A stretch of 17,716 bases of DNA from AC-52 sp044870295 (GTDB lineage: Bacteria; Actinomycetota; UBA4738), in NCBI GenBank assembly GCA_044870295.1, contig JBIOYQ010000052.1, positions 1 through 17,716 on the forward strand, given 5' to 3'. Below the pieces are notes generated by a model that saw only the letters and a program-made list of their open reading frames with translations, had not been told where the DNA came from and did no database searches. The position numbers and the translations under genes were made by a program. Each line of letters starts with the position of its first letter. The first letter of the stretch is position 1. Positions 8,058 to 14,273 of the stretch are shown piece after piece.

Positions 8058-9170
8058 TCAAGCGTACCCCACCAGCGACGGTACGGAGACCGTCACCACG
8101 GACCCTCCATGGTCCTCCAGCCACGTGACCGCGTCCGTATACGTCGTGACGGACACGATCGTCATGTGGCCGGCGACCGTTCGGGCCTCGGGGGCATCCT
8201 GCGCAGGAGCGAAGAAGACGACCGCCCCTGCCCGCTCGGCAGCCACCACCTTCTCCGCGATCCCGCCGATGGGGCCGACGGTGCCCTCCAGGTCGATCGT
8301 CCCGGTGCCCGCGATGGTCTTGCCACCCGTGAGGTCACCGGGCGTCAGGACATCGACGAGGCCGAGCGTCCACATCAGGCCCGCCGAGGGGCCCCCGATC
8401 ACGCCGCTGTCGATGTCCAGCGGGAACGGGAAGTTGGCCACCGACCCGATGCCGATGGCCGGATGATCCAGCCCCTGGATCATGGCCGGAGCCACGGCGA
8501 TGGTGTGCCGTTCTCCTGCCGCCTCGACCTCGAAGGACAACGAGTGCCCGACCCCCGCCGATCGGATGATCTGCCCGAGCTGATCGGGATCATTCACGGT
8601 CGTGCCGTCCACGGAGAGGATCAGATCTCCGGCGAACAGCTTCCCGTCGGCGGGACTGCCGGGTAGGACGCTCTCCACCAGCGCTCCCTTGCCGTGGTTC
8701 GCCGGATAGCCGGCGTACTCGGTGAGGGCCACCACGGCCGCGTCGATCTTGCTCGTGTCCATCTGCGAGAGCGCCCGCTGCAACTCCTCTTCCTGCGTCT
8801 CTCCGGGCGCCAGGATGTCCCGCTCCGGCACGACGGACTGCGACCTGTCCAGCCAGGCCCACAGGGCCTCGTAGACGTTCGGCTGATAGAGGTTGATGGC
8901 CGTGAGCAGGAGGTGCCCCTGGGAGGTGTAGGTGGGGTGCTGCTGGATGTGGATCAGGGGCTCGACGTCCTGTGCCGGCCCGGGCTGGAGGACGAAGTAC
9001 GGCAGGCGGATGAAGTAGAGAACGAGCAGCAGCAGCACCACGGGAGCGACGACGACGACCTTCCGCCAAGGAACGAGCGGTGTGGCGTCTTCGGTATCTG
9101 GGAACGCCGCCGGATCCGGCCCTGGGGGCGGGGGAAGGTCGGGACCGCTGGAGCGGCTCGGGTCGCTCAC
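8058..9170 (-). CDS. Membrane-anchored PDZ and Lon-type (S16) serine protease, YlbL/SepM-like
   Basis: A 370-residue protein with a short proline-rich cytoplasmic N-terminus and one transmembrane helix (about 38-58). An extracytoplasmic region follows with a PDZ domain (about 145-228, including GSPADGKLFAGDLILSVDG) and a C-terminal Lon-protease-like domain. The S16 catalytic dyad is visible as S262 in GGPSAGLMW and K307 in GGIAEKVVAAERAGA. Family members cleave peptides or membrane-linked substrates outside the cytoplasm (SepM in streptococci, YlbL in Bacillus); the substrate here is unknown. The start is a GTG at 9170 with a weak AGG six bases upstream, seven bases after the mreB-like stop. 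The UPF0182 start follows 23 bases after its stop. The tight spacing on both sides indicates co-transcription. Confidence 0.93.
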   Translation of the reverse strand: MSDPSRSSGPDLPPPPGPDPAAFPDTEDATPLVPWRKVVVVAPVVLLLLVLYFIRLPYFVLQPGPAQDVEPLIHIQQHPTYTSQGHLLLTAINLYQPNVYEALWAWLDRSQSVVPERDILAPGETQEEELQRALSQMDTSKIDAAVVALTEYAGYPANHGKGALVESVLPGSPADGKLFAGDLILSVDGTTVNDPDQLGQIIRSAGVGHSLSFEVEAAGERHTIAVAPAMIQGLDHPAIGIGSVANFPFPLDIDSGVIGGPSAGLMWTLGLVDVLTPGDLTGGKTIAGTGTIDLEGTVGPIGGIAEKVVAAERAGAVVFFAPAQDAPEARTVAGHMTIVSVTTYTDAVTWLEDHGGSVVTVSVPSLVGYA

Positions 9171-9177
9171 GGGATGC

Positions 9178-10209
9178 CTATGGTACGGGTCGATGGGCCG
9201 TGAGGAAGGCGGCCCGCTGGTCCGGCTCGTAGTCGAGCAGCCGGCCGGCCCCGATGGCGACGGTCACCGTCGGATGCTCGGTGCGATGGACCGGAACCTC
9301 GCAGTCCTGCGCGAGGCGCATGTCAAGGCCGCGAAGCAGGCCGCCTCCTCCCGTCAGGAACAGCCCGGTCTCCAGGACGTCGTGCGCCAGCTCCGGCGGG
9401 CTCTCCGCCAGGCATTCCCGGGCTCCCCGGACGATCGGTCCGACGATGTCCTCGAGGACCTCACGGACTTCCTGCGGTCCCAGGAGGACCACCGTCTGTT
9501 CGCCGGTGCGAAGGTGCCGTCCCTGGACCTCGGCCATGGCGGCGTCCGCCCGCGGATAGGCCGATCCGACCTCGTTCTTGATCTGTTCCGCGGCGGCCTC
9601 GCCGACCGACAGTTCGTACCGCGTCCGGATGTGTCGCTGGATGGCCTCGTCCATGTCGAGCCCGCCGACCGGCACCGCCTTCCACGTGACCACTCCGCCC
9701 AGCGCGAGCATGGCCATCTCGGAGATCCCGCCGCCAACGTCCACGACCATGCTCCCCACGGGGTCGTGGATGGGGAGCCCGGCGCCGATGGCGGCGGCCA
9801 GCGGCTCGTCGACCAGCGTGGCCGACCGGGCGCCCGCTTCGGTCACCGCTTCCTCGACGGCGCGGCGCTCCACCGGCGTCAGCGCCGATGGCACGCAGAC
9901 CAGCACTCGCGGGCGGGAGAAGCGACTCATCCCGACCGCGCGCAGGATCATGCGGATCATCTGCTCGGCCAATTCGAAGTTGGAGATGGCGCCACGATGA
10001 AGCGGCCGGACCGCCACGACGTCCCCCGGACGATCGGCGGCCATCGCCCAGGCCTGTCGGCCGACGCCCAGCACCTCGGCCGTGCGCCCGTGCAGCGCCA
10101 CCACCGTGGGTTCGTCGAAGACGATGCCGTGGCCCTGCTCGTACACCCGGGTGGAGGCCGTTCCCAGATCGAGGGCGAGGTCGCGCCGGCTCAGGGTCCC
10201 ATCACCCAC
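9178..10209 (-). CDS. mreB: MreB-like bacterial actin
   Basis: A 343-residue actin-fold ATPase of the MreB/Mbl family, which in rod-shaped bacteria forms membrane-bound filaments that guide wall synthesis. All nucleotide-pocket motifs are present: phosphate-1 LALDLGTAST (11-20), connect-1 region VLVCVPSALTPVERRAV (102-118), phosphate-2 VVDVGGGISE (155-164) and the adenosine motif GLFLTGGGGLLRG (282-294). Several positions differ from typical MreB: DLGTAS for DLGTAN, VDEP for IEEP, and GGGISE for GGGTTE. The start is a GTG at 10209, overlapping the end of moaE by 19 bases, with GAGG four bases upstream. The usual partners mreC, mreD, pbp2 and rodA are not in this window; the gene is coupled instead to moaE and the PDZ protease. 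It may be a diverged paralogue rather than the main cell-shape gene, so the symbol denotes the family. Confidence 0.85.
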   Translation of the reverse strand: MGDGTLSRRDLALDLGTASTRVYEQGHGIVFDEPTVVALHGRTAEVLGVGRQAWAMAADRPGDVVAVRPLHRGAISNFELAEQMIRMILRAVGMSRFSRPRVLVCVPSALTPVERRAVEEAVTEAGARSATLVDEPLAAAIGAGLPIHDPVGSMVVDVGGGISEMAMLALGGVVTWKAVPVGGLDMDEAIQRHIRTRYELSVGEAAAEQIKNEVGSAYPRADAAMAEVQGRHLRTGEQTVVLLGPQEVREVLEDIVGPIVRGARECLAESPPELAHDVLETGLFLTGGGGLLRGLDMRLAQDCEVPVHRTEHPTVTVAIGAGRLLDYEPDQRAAFLTAHRPVP

Positions 10210-10616
10210 TGCGCCTCACCGGTCGTCAGGCGTTCCTTCTTCCAGATGGGAACGTCCTGCTTGATGCGCTCGATCCCGTGGCGGGCGGCATCGAAGGCCT
10301 CGGCCCGATGCGGAGCCGAACAGCACACCAGCACGGAGACCTCGCCGACGTCGAGGTGGCCGGTGCGATGCAGGAGCGCGACCCGGGCCACCGGCCACCG
10401 ATCCAGGATCTCCCGGCCGATCGCGGTCATCTTCGACTCGGCCATCTCTCCCCAGGCCTCGTAGTCGAGGCCCGACACCTCGCCCGCGTCCGAGTGGTCG
10501 CGCACCGTGCCGGAGAAGAGCACGGTGCCGCCCGCCTCGGTCGCGCCGCAGAAGGCCAGCGCTTCGGCGGGATCCAGCGGCTCCTCCGTGATCCTCACCA
10601 GCAATGATCCGTCCAC
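10191..10616 (-). CDS. moaE: Molybdopterin synthase catalytic subunit MoaE
   Basis: A 141-residue protein of normal family length. MoaE works with the thiocarboxylated MoaD to insert two sulfurs into cyclic pyranopterin monophosphate, forming molybdopterin in the cytoplasm. The active-site residues fall at the positions I recall for the E. coli protein: R39 in GTVRDH, H103 and R104 in APHR, K119 in IKQD and K126 in WKKE. No moaD is present nearby, so the small subunit must be encoded elsewhere. The start is a GTG at 10616 with no clear Shine-Dalgarno but a TACAAT -10 nine bases upstream, suggesting an almost leaderless message. It is the first gene of the minus-strand operon, and its 3' end overlaps the mreB-like gene. 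Confidence 0.95.
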   Translation of the reverse strand: MDGSLLVRITEEPLDPAEALAFCGATEAGGTVLFSGTVRDHSDAGEVSGLDYEAWGEMAESKMTAIGREILDRWPVARVALLHRTGHLDVGEVSVLVCCSAPHRAEAFDAARHGIERIKQDVPIWKKERLTTGEAQWVMGP

Positions 10617-10670
10617 GGTGACCGATTGTAGCGACGGGCCTACCGAAGACCGGCGCCTACAATGGCCTGC
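10617..10670. promoter_or_regulatory. Divergent promoter region between moaE and the DUF2342 gene
   Basis: This 54-base gap holds two identical -10 hexamers facing opposite ways: TACAAT on the plus strand at 10658-10663 and TACAAT on the minus strand at 10625-10630. Transcription started at the usual distance would begin at about 10670 (+) and about 10618 (-), at or within two bases of the start codons at 10671 and 10616. No good -35 is seen on either side. The 27 bases between the two hexamers could hold a shared regulator site, but no clear operator palindrome stands out. Confidence 0.6.
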
Positions 10671-11864
10671 ATGGCGGAGCCGACCGGGGACGACACCCCC
10701 GACGTGCCGATCGGCGACATCCTCGGCGAGATCCCACTCTTCCGGGAGATCCAGCGCGTGCTGCTGGCATCACCGGGTCCGGTCAACTGGGAGCTGGCTC
10801 GACAGGTGGGGATCGCGGTGGCGTCGTGGGGCGTGGACGACCCCCAGCCCACGCAAGAGGACCTGGACGGATGCATGCAGAGCGTCCGCGCCGCCGAGCT
10901 CGCCCTGAAGGACTTCACGAGTCTGCCCACGCCGACACACGTCGTGCGGGTGCAACTGTTCCGGCGGTCGCACTGGGTCGAGGCCAGCACGCGGGGCCTG
11001 CGTCAGCTCATCGATCCGGTCGCCGATCGACTGTCGCGAGCCATGGCGGACACGTCGGGCGGCCTGCCCATCCCCTCCGAGGCGATGGGTCGGAACGAGC
11101 AGATGATGGAAGCGCTGATGCAGCGCATGGTGCCGCTGCTGCTGGGTGCCCAGGTCGGCGGGGTGCTGGGATACCTGGGGCAGCGGGCGCTCAGCCAGTT
11201 CGACCTGGCCGTGCCCCGACCGCAGGGCCCACTCCACTTCGTGTTGCCGAACATCGCGAAGTTCGAATCCGACTGGAGCCTGGACCCTCGGGAGTTCCGA
11301 GCCTGGGTTTCGCTGCACGAGGTCACACACTGGTTCGAGTTCGGGTCCGGGTGGGCCGAGGGCCACTTCGTCGAGCTGGTCCGCGACCTGGTGGAGCACG
11401 CCGAGATCGACCTCTCCGCGTTGGAGCAGCGGCTCGAGTCCCTCGACGTCTCCGACCCCCAGGCCCTCTCCGGAGCGTTCGAAGCGATGAACGACGTCTT
11501 CGGCCACGCCGACGATCCCGAGCAGCGGCTGCGCATCGCCCGAGTCCAGGCGTTCATGGCCGCCGCGGAGGGCTACGGCGACCACGTGGTGGAGGCGCTC
11601 GGGCAACGGATGCTGTCCTCGTTCGCTCAGGTGGACGAGGCGGTCCGCCGGCATCGGGAGGGCCGTCACGGCGAACAGGCGTTGGAGCGCCTCCTGGGGA
11701 TCGAGCTCAAGGTGGATCAGTACGATGCCGCTCGGGCGTTCTGCCGGCGGGTGTCGGAGCTCACCGACGAGCCGACCCTGGCCAAGATGTGGGAGTCCGC
11801 GGAGTCGCTGCCCTCTATGCCGGAGTTGGGCGAGCCCACGCTGTGGCTCTCCCGGATGACCTAG
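10671..11864 (+). CDS. DUF2342 zinc-dependent metalloprotease-like protein
   Basis: A 397-residue soluble protein of the actinobacterial DUF2342 family, which is annotated as a putative zinc-dependent metallohydrolase. The metal motif HEVTH is at residues 216-220, inside LHEVTHWFEFGS; the two histidines should bind zinc and the glutamate activate water. Acidic and His residues further on (EGYGDHVVEALG) may supply the third ligand. There is no signal peptide. A hydrophobic stretch at about 153-170 (MVPLLLGAQVGGVLGYLG) is probably a buried helix. I chose the ATG at 10671 because TACAAT at 10658-10663 overlaps the in-frame ATG at 10662, leaving 10671 as the natural leaderless start. The substrate is unknown. 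In mycobacteria the gene also lies divergent from the PDZ protease/UPF0182 pair, which suggests a linked role. Confidence 0.9.
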   Translation: MAEPTGDDTPDVPIGDILGEIPLFREIQRVLLASPGPVNWELARQVGIAVASWGVDDPQPTQEDLDGCMQSVRAAELALKDFTSLPTPTHVVRVQLFRRSHWVEASTRGLRQLIDPVADRLSRAMADTSGGLPIPSEAMGRNEQMMEALMQRMVPLLLGAQVGGVLGYLGQRALSQFDLAVPRPQGPLHFVLPNIAKFESDWSLDPREFRAWVSLHEVTHWFEFGSGWAEGHFVELVRDLVEHAEIDLSALEQRLESLDVSDPQALSGAFEAMNDVFGHADDPEQRLRIARVQAFMAAAEGYGDHVVEALGQRMLSSFAQVDEAVRRHREGRHGEQALERLLGIELKVDQYDAARAFCRRVSELTDEPTLAKMWESAESLPSMPELGEPTLWLSRMT

Positions 11865-11877
11865 CCCCGCCGTCCGT

Positions 11878-12621
11878 TCACGATCTCCCGATCAGGTACG
11901 CGGTCACGCCCACGGCGACGGCGGCGGCGCCAACCACCCCGACCAGGTAACGGTCGAACGTTCCCCGGGCGCCCTCCGCGAACCCCAGCACCGGTTCGCG
12001 TGACAGATCCAGATCTCTCCCCAAGGGCGGCAGCAGGACTCGCCCCAGGAGCACCACCGCAACGACGAGGGCGATGCGCCCGTCGGTCCAGTCGCCCCTG
12101 AAGCTGCCCAGCGTGTCGAACGACCCACTTCCGGTGGAGAACGCCAGCCCCGACAGGATGGCGGTCCCCGAGCCGGCGACGACCGATACGACCAGCCACA
12201 CCGCCCCGCCGAGCACGGCGAGGGTGGCAACGTGGGCCAGGAGATGACGAAGCCCTGCCCGCCAGCCGGGCGCCATCGTGTCGATCGCGACGCGGAAGCC
12301 AACGAACGAAAGGATGTACGGCACCCACGTGATGGGGCGCAGGACCACCAGCACCAGCAGGATCCACGCCGCCCGGAACGCTGGTTCCGTGACCAGGCGC
12401 TCCGGCGCCACCGTCCCGGTCGCCCAGAGGAGCGCTGTTGTCGCCACTGCCGCCACCGCTACAGCAATCACTTCGATGGTCGTCAGCCCGCCGAGGAGGA
12501 ACGCGGCCAGACCGCCGCCGGCCCGACGGAGGGGACCACGTCGGGCTCCCGATCGGCTGGGAGATTCGAACGTCCGTGTAGCGGTCTCGAGGCGCACCGC
12601 TGATCCGGCCGGGGTGTCCAT
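11878..12621 (-). CDS. Polytopic membrane protein of unknown function
   Basis: A 247-residue protein. A basic, Ser/Arg-rich N-terminal tail of about 35 residues is followed by roughly five hydrophobic helices (about 38-66, 83-108, 126-148, 183-200 and 221-245). Between helices 3 and 4 there is a Gly/Ser/Thr-rich loop (about 149-180). I see no catalytic or ligand motif and do not recognise a family. The ATG at 12621 lacks a Shine-Dalgarno but has a TTGCCG-18-TAGCGT promoter just upstream. The gene converges on the DUF2342 gene with only 13 bases between the stops. Frame usage and hydrophobicity support a real gene; the competing antisense frames are arginine-rich shadows. Confidence 0.8.
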   Translation of the reverse strand: MDTPAGSAVRLETATRTFESPSRSGARRGPLRRAGGGLAAFLLGGLTTIEVIAVAVAAVATTALLWATGTVAPERLVTEPAFRAAWILLVLVVLRPITWVPYILSFVGFRVAIDTMAPGWRAGLRHLLAHVATLAVLGGAVWLVVSVVAGSGTAILSGLAFSTGSGSFDTLGSFRGDWTDGRIALVVAVVLLGRVLLPPLGRDLDLSREPVLGFAEGARGTFDRYLVGVVGAAAVAVGVTAYLIGRS

Positions 12622-12630
12622 CCCGGACGC

Positions 12631-12660
12631 ACGCTAGCCCGACCGCCGCCGGCACGGCAA
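12631..12660 (-). promoter_or_regulatory. Promoter of the five-helix membrane protein
   Basis: On the minus strand TTGCCG (12655-12660) and TAGCGT (12631-12636) are separated by 18 bases. The -10 ends nine bases before the ATG at 12621, so the predicted leader is only about three bases long, in keeping with the missing Shine-Dalgarno. Confidence 0.5.
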
Positions 12661-12702
12661 GCATGGTGACCAGGGTGGTCGCCGCGGGGACCCGGATTCC
12701 AC

Positions 12703-12708
12703 TATCCT
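12703..12708 (+). promoter_or_regulatory. -10 element (TATCCT) of the gene starting at 12717
   Basis: TATCCT ends eight bases before the ATG at 12717, so transcription should begin at about 12715 and give a practically leaderless message. No clear -35 hexamer is seen. This element decides the start choice against the in-frame ATG at 12663. Confidence 0.5.
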
Positions 12709-12716
12709 CCGGGCCG

Positions 12717-13490
12717 ATGCCAGCCGGGGAGCTGATCTTCGCCAACGTCCTCGACGTGCGCCAGCGGGCCGCCGAGGGGGACATGGCCGACGGCCTCGTC
12801 TATCTGCTGTCGGTGCCGGCGCGGGCCCTGCCGTTCGTGGTGATTCGGGACTGGAAGGCGCCCACCGGCTACCTGGAGGAGGAGGTCCAACTGGTCGCGC
12901 CGTCGGGCAAGGTGGCCTGGCGGATCGGCCCGCAGGTGCGCCGCCTCCTGGGGTCGATGGACCTCACCCGGTTCGAGGACGTGGTGGAGGACGCGGTCCT
13001 CGACGAGATCGGGATGTATGTGGCGTCGTTTCTGCTGGGGGGAGAGCTGCTCGGCCAGACCGAGTTCCAGGTGGTGGTCCAGGCGTCGCCCGAGAAGCTG
13101 CCCAAGGAGATCGAGGACGGACTGAAGCGGTCGGACATCGTGTGGATCGGGGTCGAGTACCACGGCAAGGACGTGGCGGTGCCGGCCTGGTTCGTGTATC
13201 GAAACGGGAAGATCTACACGGTGTCGTCGAAGGAGCCATCCCTGGAGGAGCAGAGCCTCCCCGGCCTCCCCGACGCCAGGGAGCTGATCGTGATCACCCG
13301 GCGGAAGTACCGTGACACGGCGCTGGGCCGCTTCCACGCCGCCACCCGGATCCTGGATGGGCCCGAGTGGGACGAAGCCGCCAAGCTTCTCGCCGATCGG
13401 CGGCGAGACCGGCACGGGCCGCCGGAGGACACCATCAAGCGCTGGCGGGGGACGGTGGACATCGCCGAGCTGACCCCGATCGTGGCCTGA
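12717..13490 (+). CDS. Conserved-looking protein of unknown function, possible split-barrel fold
   Basis: A 257-residue soluble protein when started at the ATG at 12717, chosen because a -10 (TATCCT) lies just ahead; the in-frame ATG at 12663 would add 18 residues with no ribosome site. It has no signal peptide or membrane helix. The centre and C-terminal half (GVEYHGKDVAVPAWFVYRNG, then SSKEP and ELIVITRRKYRDTALGRFHA) alternate beta-strand segments in a way reminiscent of pyridoxamine-phosphate-oxidase-like split barrels, but the flavin-binding signature is not clear and I would not assign that activity. The N-terminal 110 residues (DVRQRAAEGDMADGLVYLL, EEEVQLVAPSGKVAWRIG) match nothing I can name. 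It is followed 56 bases later by deoC on the same strand, which has its own -10, so co-transcription is uncertain. Confidence 0.8.
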   Translation: MPAGELIFANVLDVRQRAAEGDMADGLVYLLSVPARALPFVVIRDWKAPTGYLEEEVQLVAPSGKVAWRIGPQVRRLLGSMDLTRFEDVVEDAVLDEIGMYVASFLLGGELLGQTEFQVVVQASPEKLPKEIEDGLKRSDIVWIGVEYHGKDVAVPAWFVYRNGKIYTVSSKEPSLEEQSLPGLPDARELIVITRRKYRDTALGRFHAATRILDGPEWDEAAKLLADRRRDRHGPPEDTIKRWRGTVDIAELTPIVA

Positions 13491-13534
13491 CGGCACTCCC
13501 ACGGGAGCAGGTGAAGGGCCCCGCCCCGGCGGCC

Positions 13535-13540
13535 GATAAC
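13535..13540 (+). promoter_or_regulatory. -10 element (GATAAC) of deoC
   Basis: GATAAC ends six bases before the GTG at 13547, which places the predicted transcription start on the first base of the start codon. There is no Shine-Dalgarno at this distance. No convincing -35 is visible. Confidence 0.4.
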
Positions 13541-13546
13541 TGATCG

Positions 13547-14242
13547 GTGAGCACGTCGCCGAGCCCGACGACGGCCGAGGGGGTCCTGTCCGTCTCCGAG
13601 GTCGCTGCGCGCATCCAGCACACCAACGTGCGGCCCGACGCCACGCGTGCCGACATCGAACGGCTCGTGGCCGAGTGCGCGGAGGCCGGGTTCGGCGCCG
13701 TCGTGGTCAACCCGATCTGGCTACCCCTGGCCGTCAAGCGGGTGGAGGGCACCCCGGTGAGGGTGTGCACGGCCCTGGACTGCCCCACCGGCGGCGAGAC
13801 CACGGCAACCGTGGTCCGGGCCACCGCCGAGGCCCGCCAGGCCGGAGCCCACGAGATCGACGTCATGACCAAGGTCGGCTGGCTTCGATCGGAGATGGAC
13901 GTGGCGTACCGGCAACACCTGGCCGCCGTGGTGAAGGCGGCCGAGGGCATCCCGGTCAAGGCCATGCTCGAAGCCATGTTGCTCACGGCCCACGAGTTGG
14001 CGCTCGCCGTGGAGCTGTGCGCCGACGCCGGCGTGTCCTATCTGAAGAACTCCAGCGGCTTCGACGGGGGGCATGCCAACCCGAAGCTGATCGCCCAGCT
14101 GGTCAAGCTCGCCGCCGGCAGGATGAAGGTGAAGGCCGCGGGGGGCATCCGCACCTTGGACCAGGCCCGAGATCTGCTCGAGGCCGGGGCCGACCTTCTG
14201 GGCTCCAGCGCGAGCGTCACCATCGCCGGCATCGACTCCTGA
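13547..14242 (+). CDS. deoC: Deoxyribose-phosphate aldolase
   Basis: A 231-residue class I aldolase that splits 2-deoxyribose 5-phosphate into acetaldehyde and glyceraldehyde 3-phosphate, the last step of deoxynucleoside catabolism in the cytoplasm. The TIM-barrel active-site residues are visible: D105 in EIDVMTKVG, the Schiff-base lysine K167 in YLKNSSGF, and the second lysine K196 in VKAAGGIRT. The phosphate-binding region GGIRT and the C-terminal GADLLGSSAS are intact. The Schiff-base motif reads KNSSG where many family members have KTSTG, a modest variation. The GTG at 13547 sits directly behind GATAAC and lacks a Shine-Dalgarno. The gene faces the nucleoside ABC importer operon with 31 bases between the stops, which supports a nucleoside-use role even though the two are not co-transcribed. 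Confidence 0.96.
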   Translation: MSTSPSPTTAEGVLSVSEVAARIQHTNVRPDATRADIERLVAECAEAGFGAVVVNPIWLPLAVKRVEGTPVRVCTALDCPTGGETTATVVRATAEARQAGAHEIDVMTKVGWLRSEMDVAYRQHLAAVVKAAEGIPVKAMLEAMLLTAHELALAVELCADAGVSYLKNSSGFDGGHANPKLIAQLVKLAAGRMKVKAAGGIRTLDQARDLLEAGADLLGSSASVTIAGIDS

Positions 14243-14273
14243 TCGGACCGTCCGGAGTCCGCTCCGACCAGCG

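Noticed and set aside
5197..8124. The GTG at 8124 as the UPF0182 start
   Set aside because: It would overlap the protease gene by 67 bases and lacks a ribosome site, while the TTG at 8034 has GAGGGG at good spacing and gives a natural N-terminus before the first helix.
6499..8466. A 655-codon open frame on the plus strand opposite UPF0182 and the PDZ protease
   Set aside because: Its composition (Arg, Asp, Gln, His-rich, no hydrophobic core) and the clear families on the other strand show it is a shadow.
14243..14273. A possible bidirectional terminator between deoC and the importer operon
   Set aside because: Only a five-base stem (CGGAC/GTCCG) with an eight-base loop and no T-rich tract is seen, too weak to report as a terminator.
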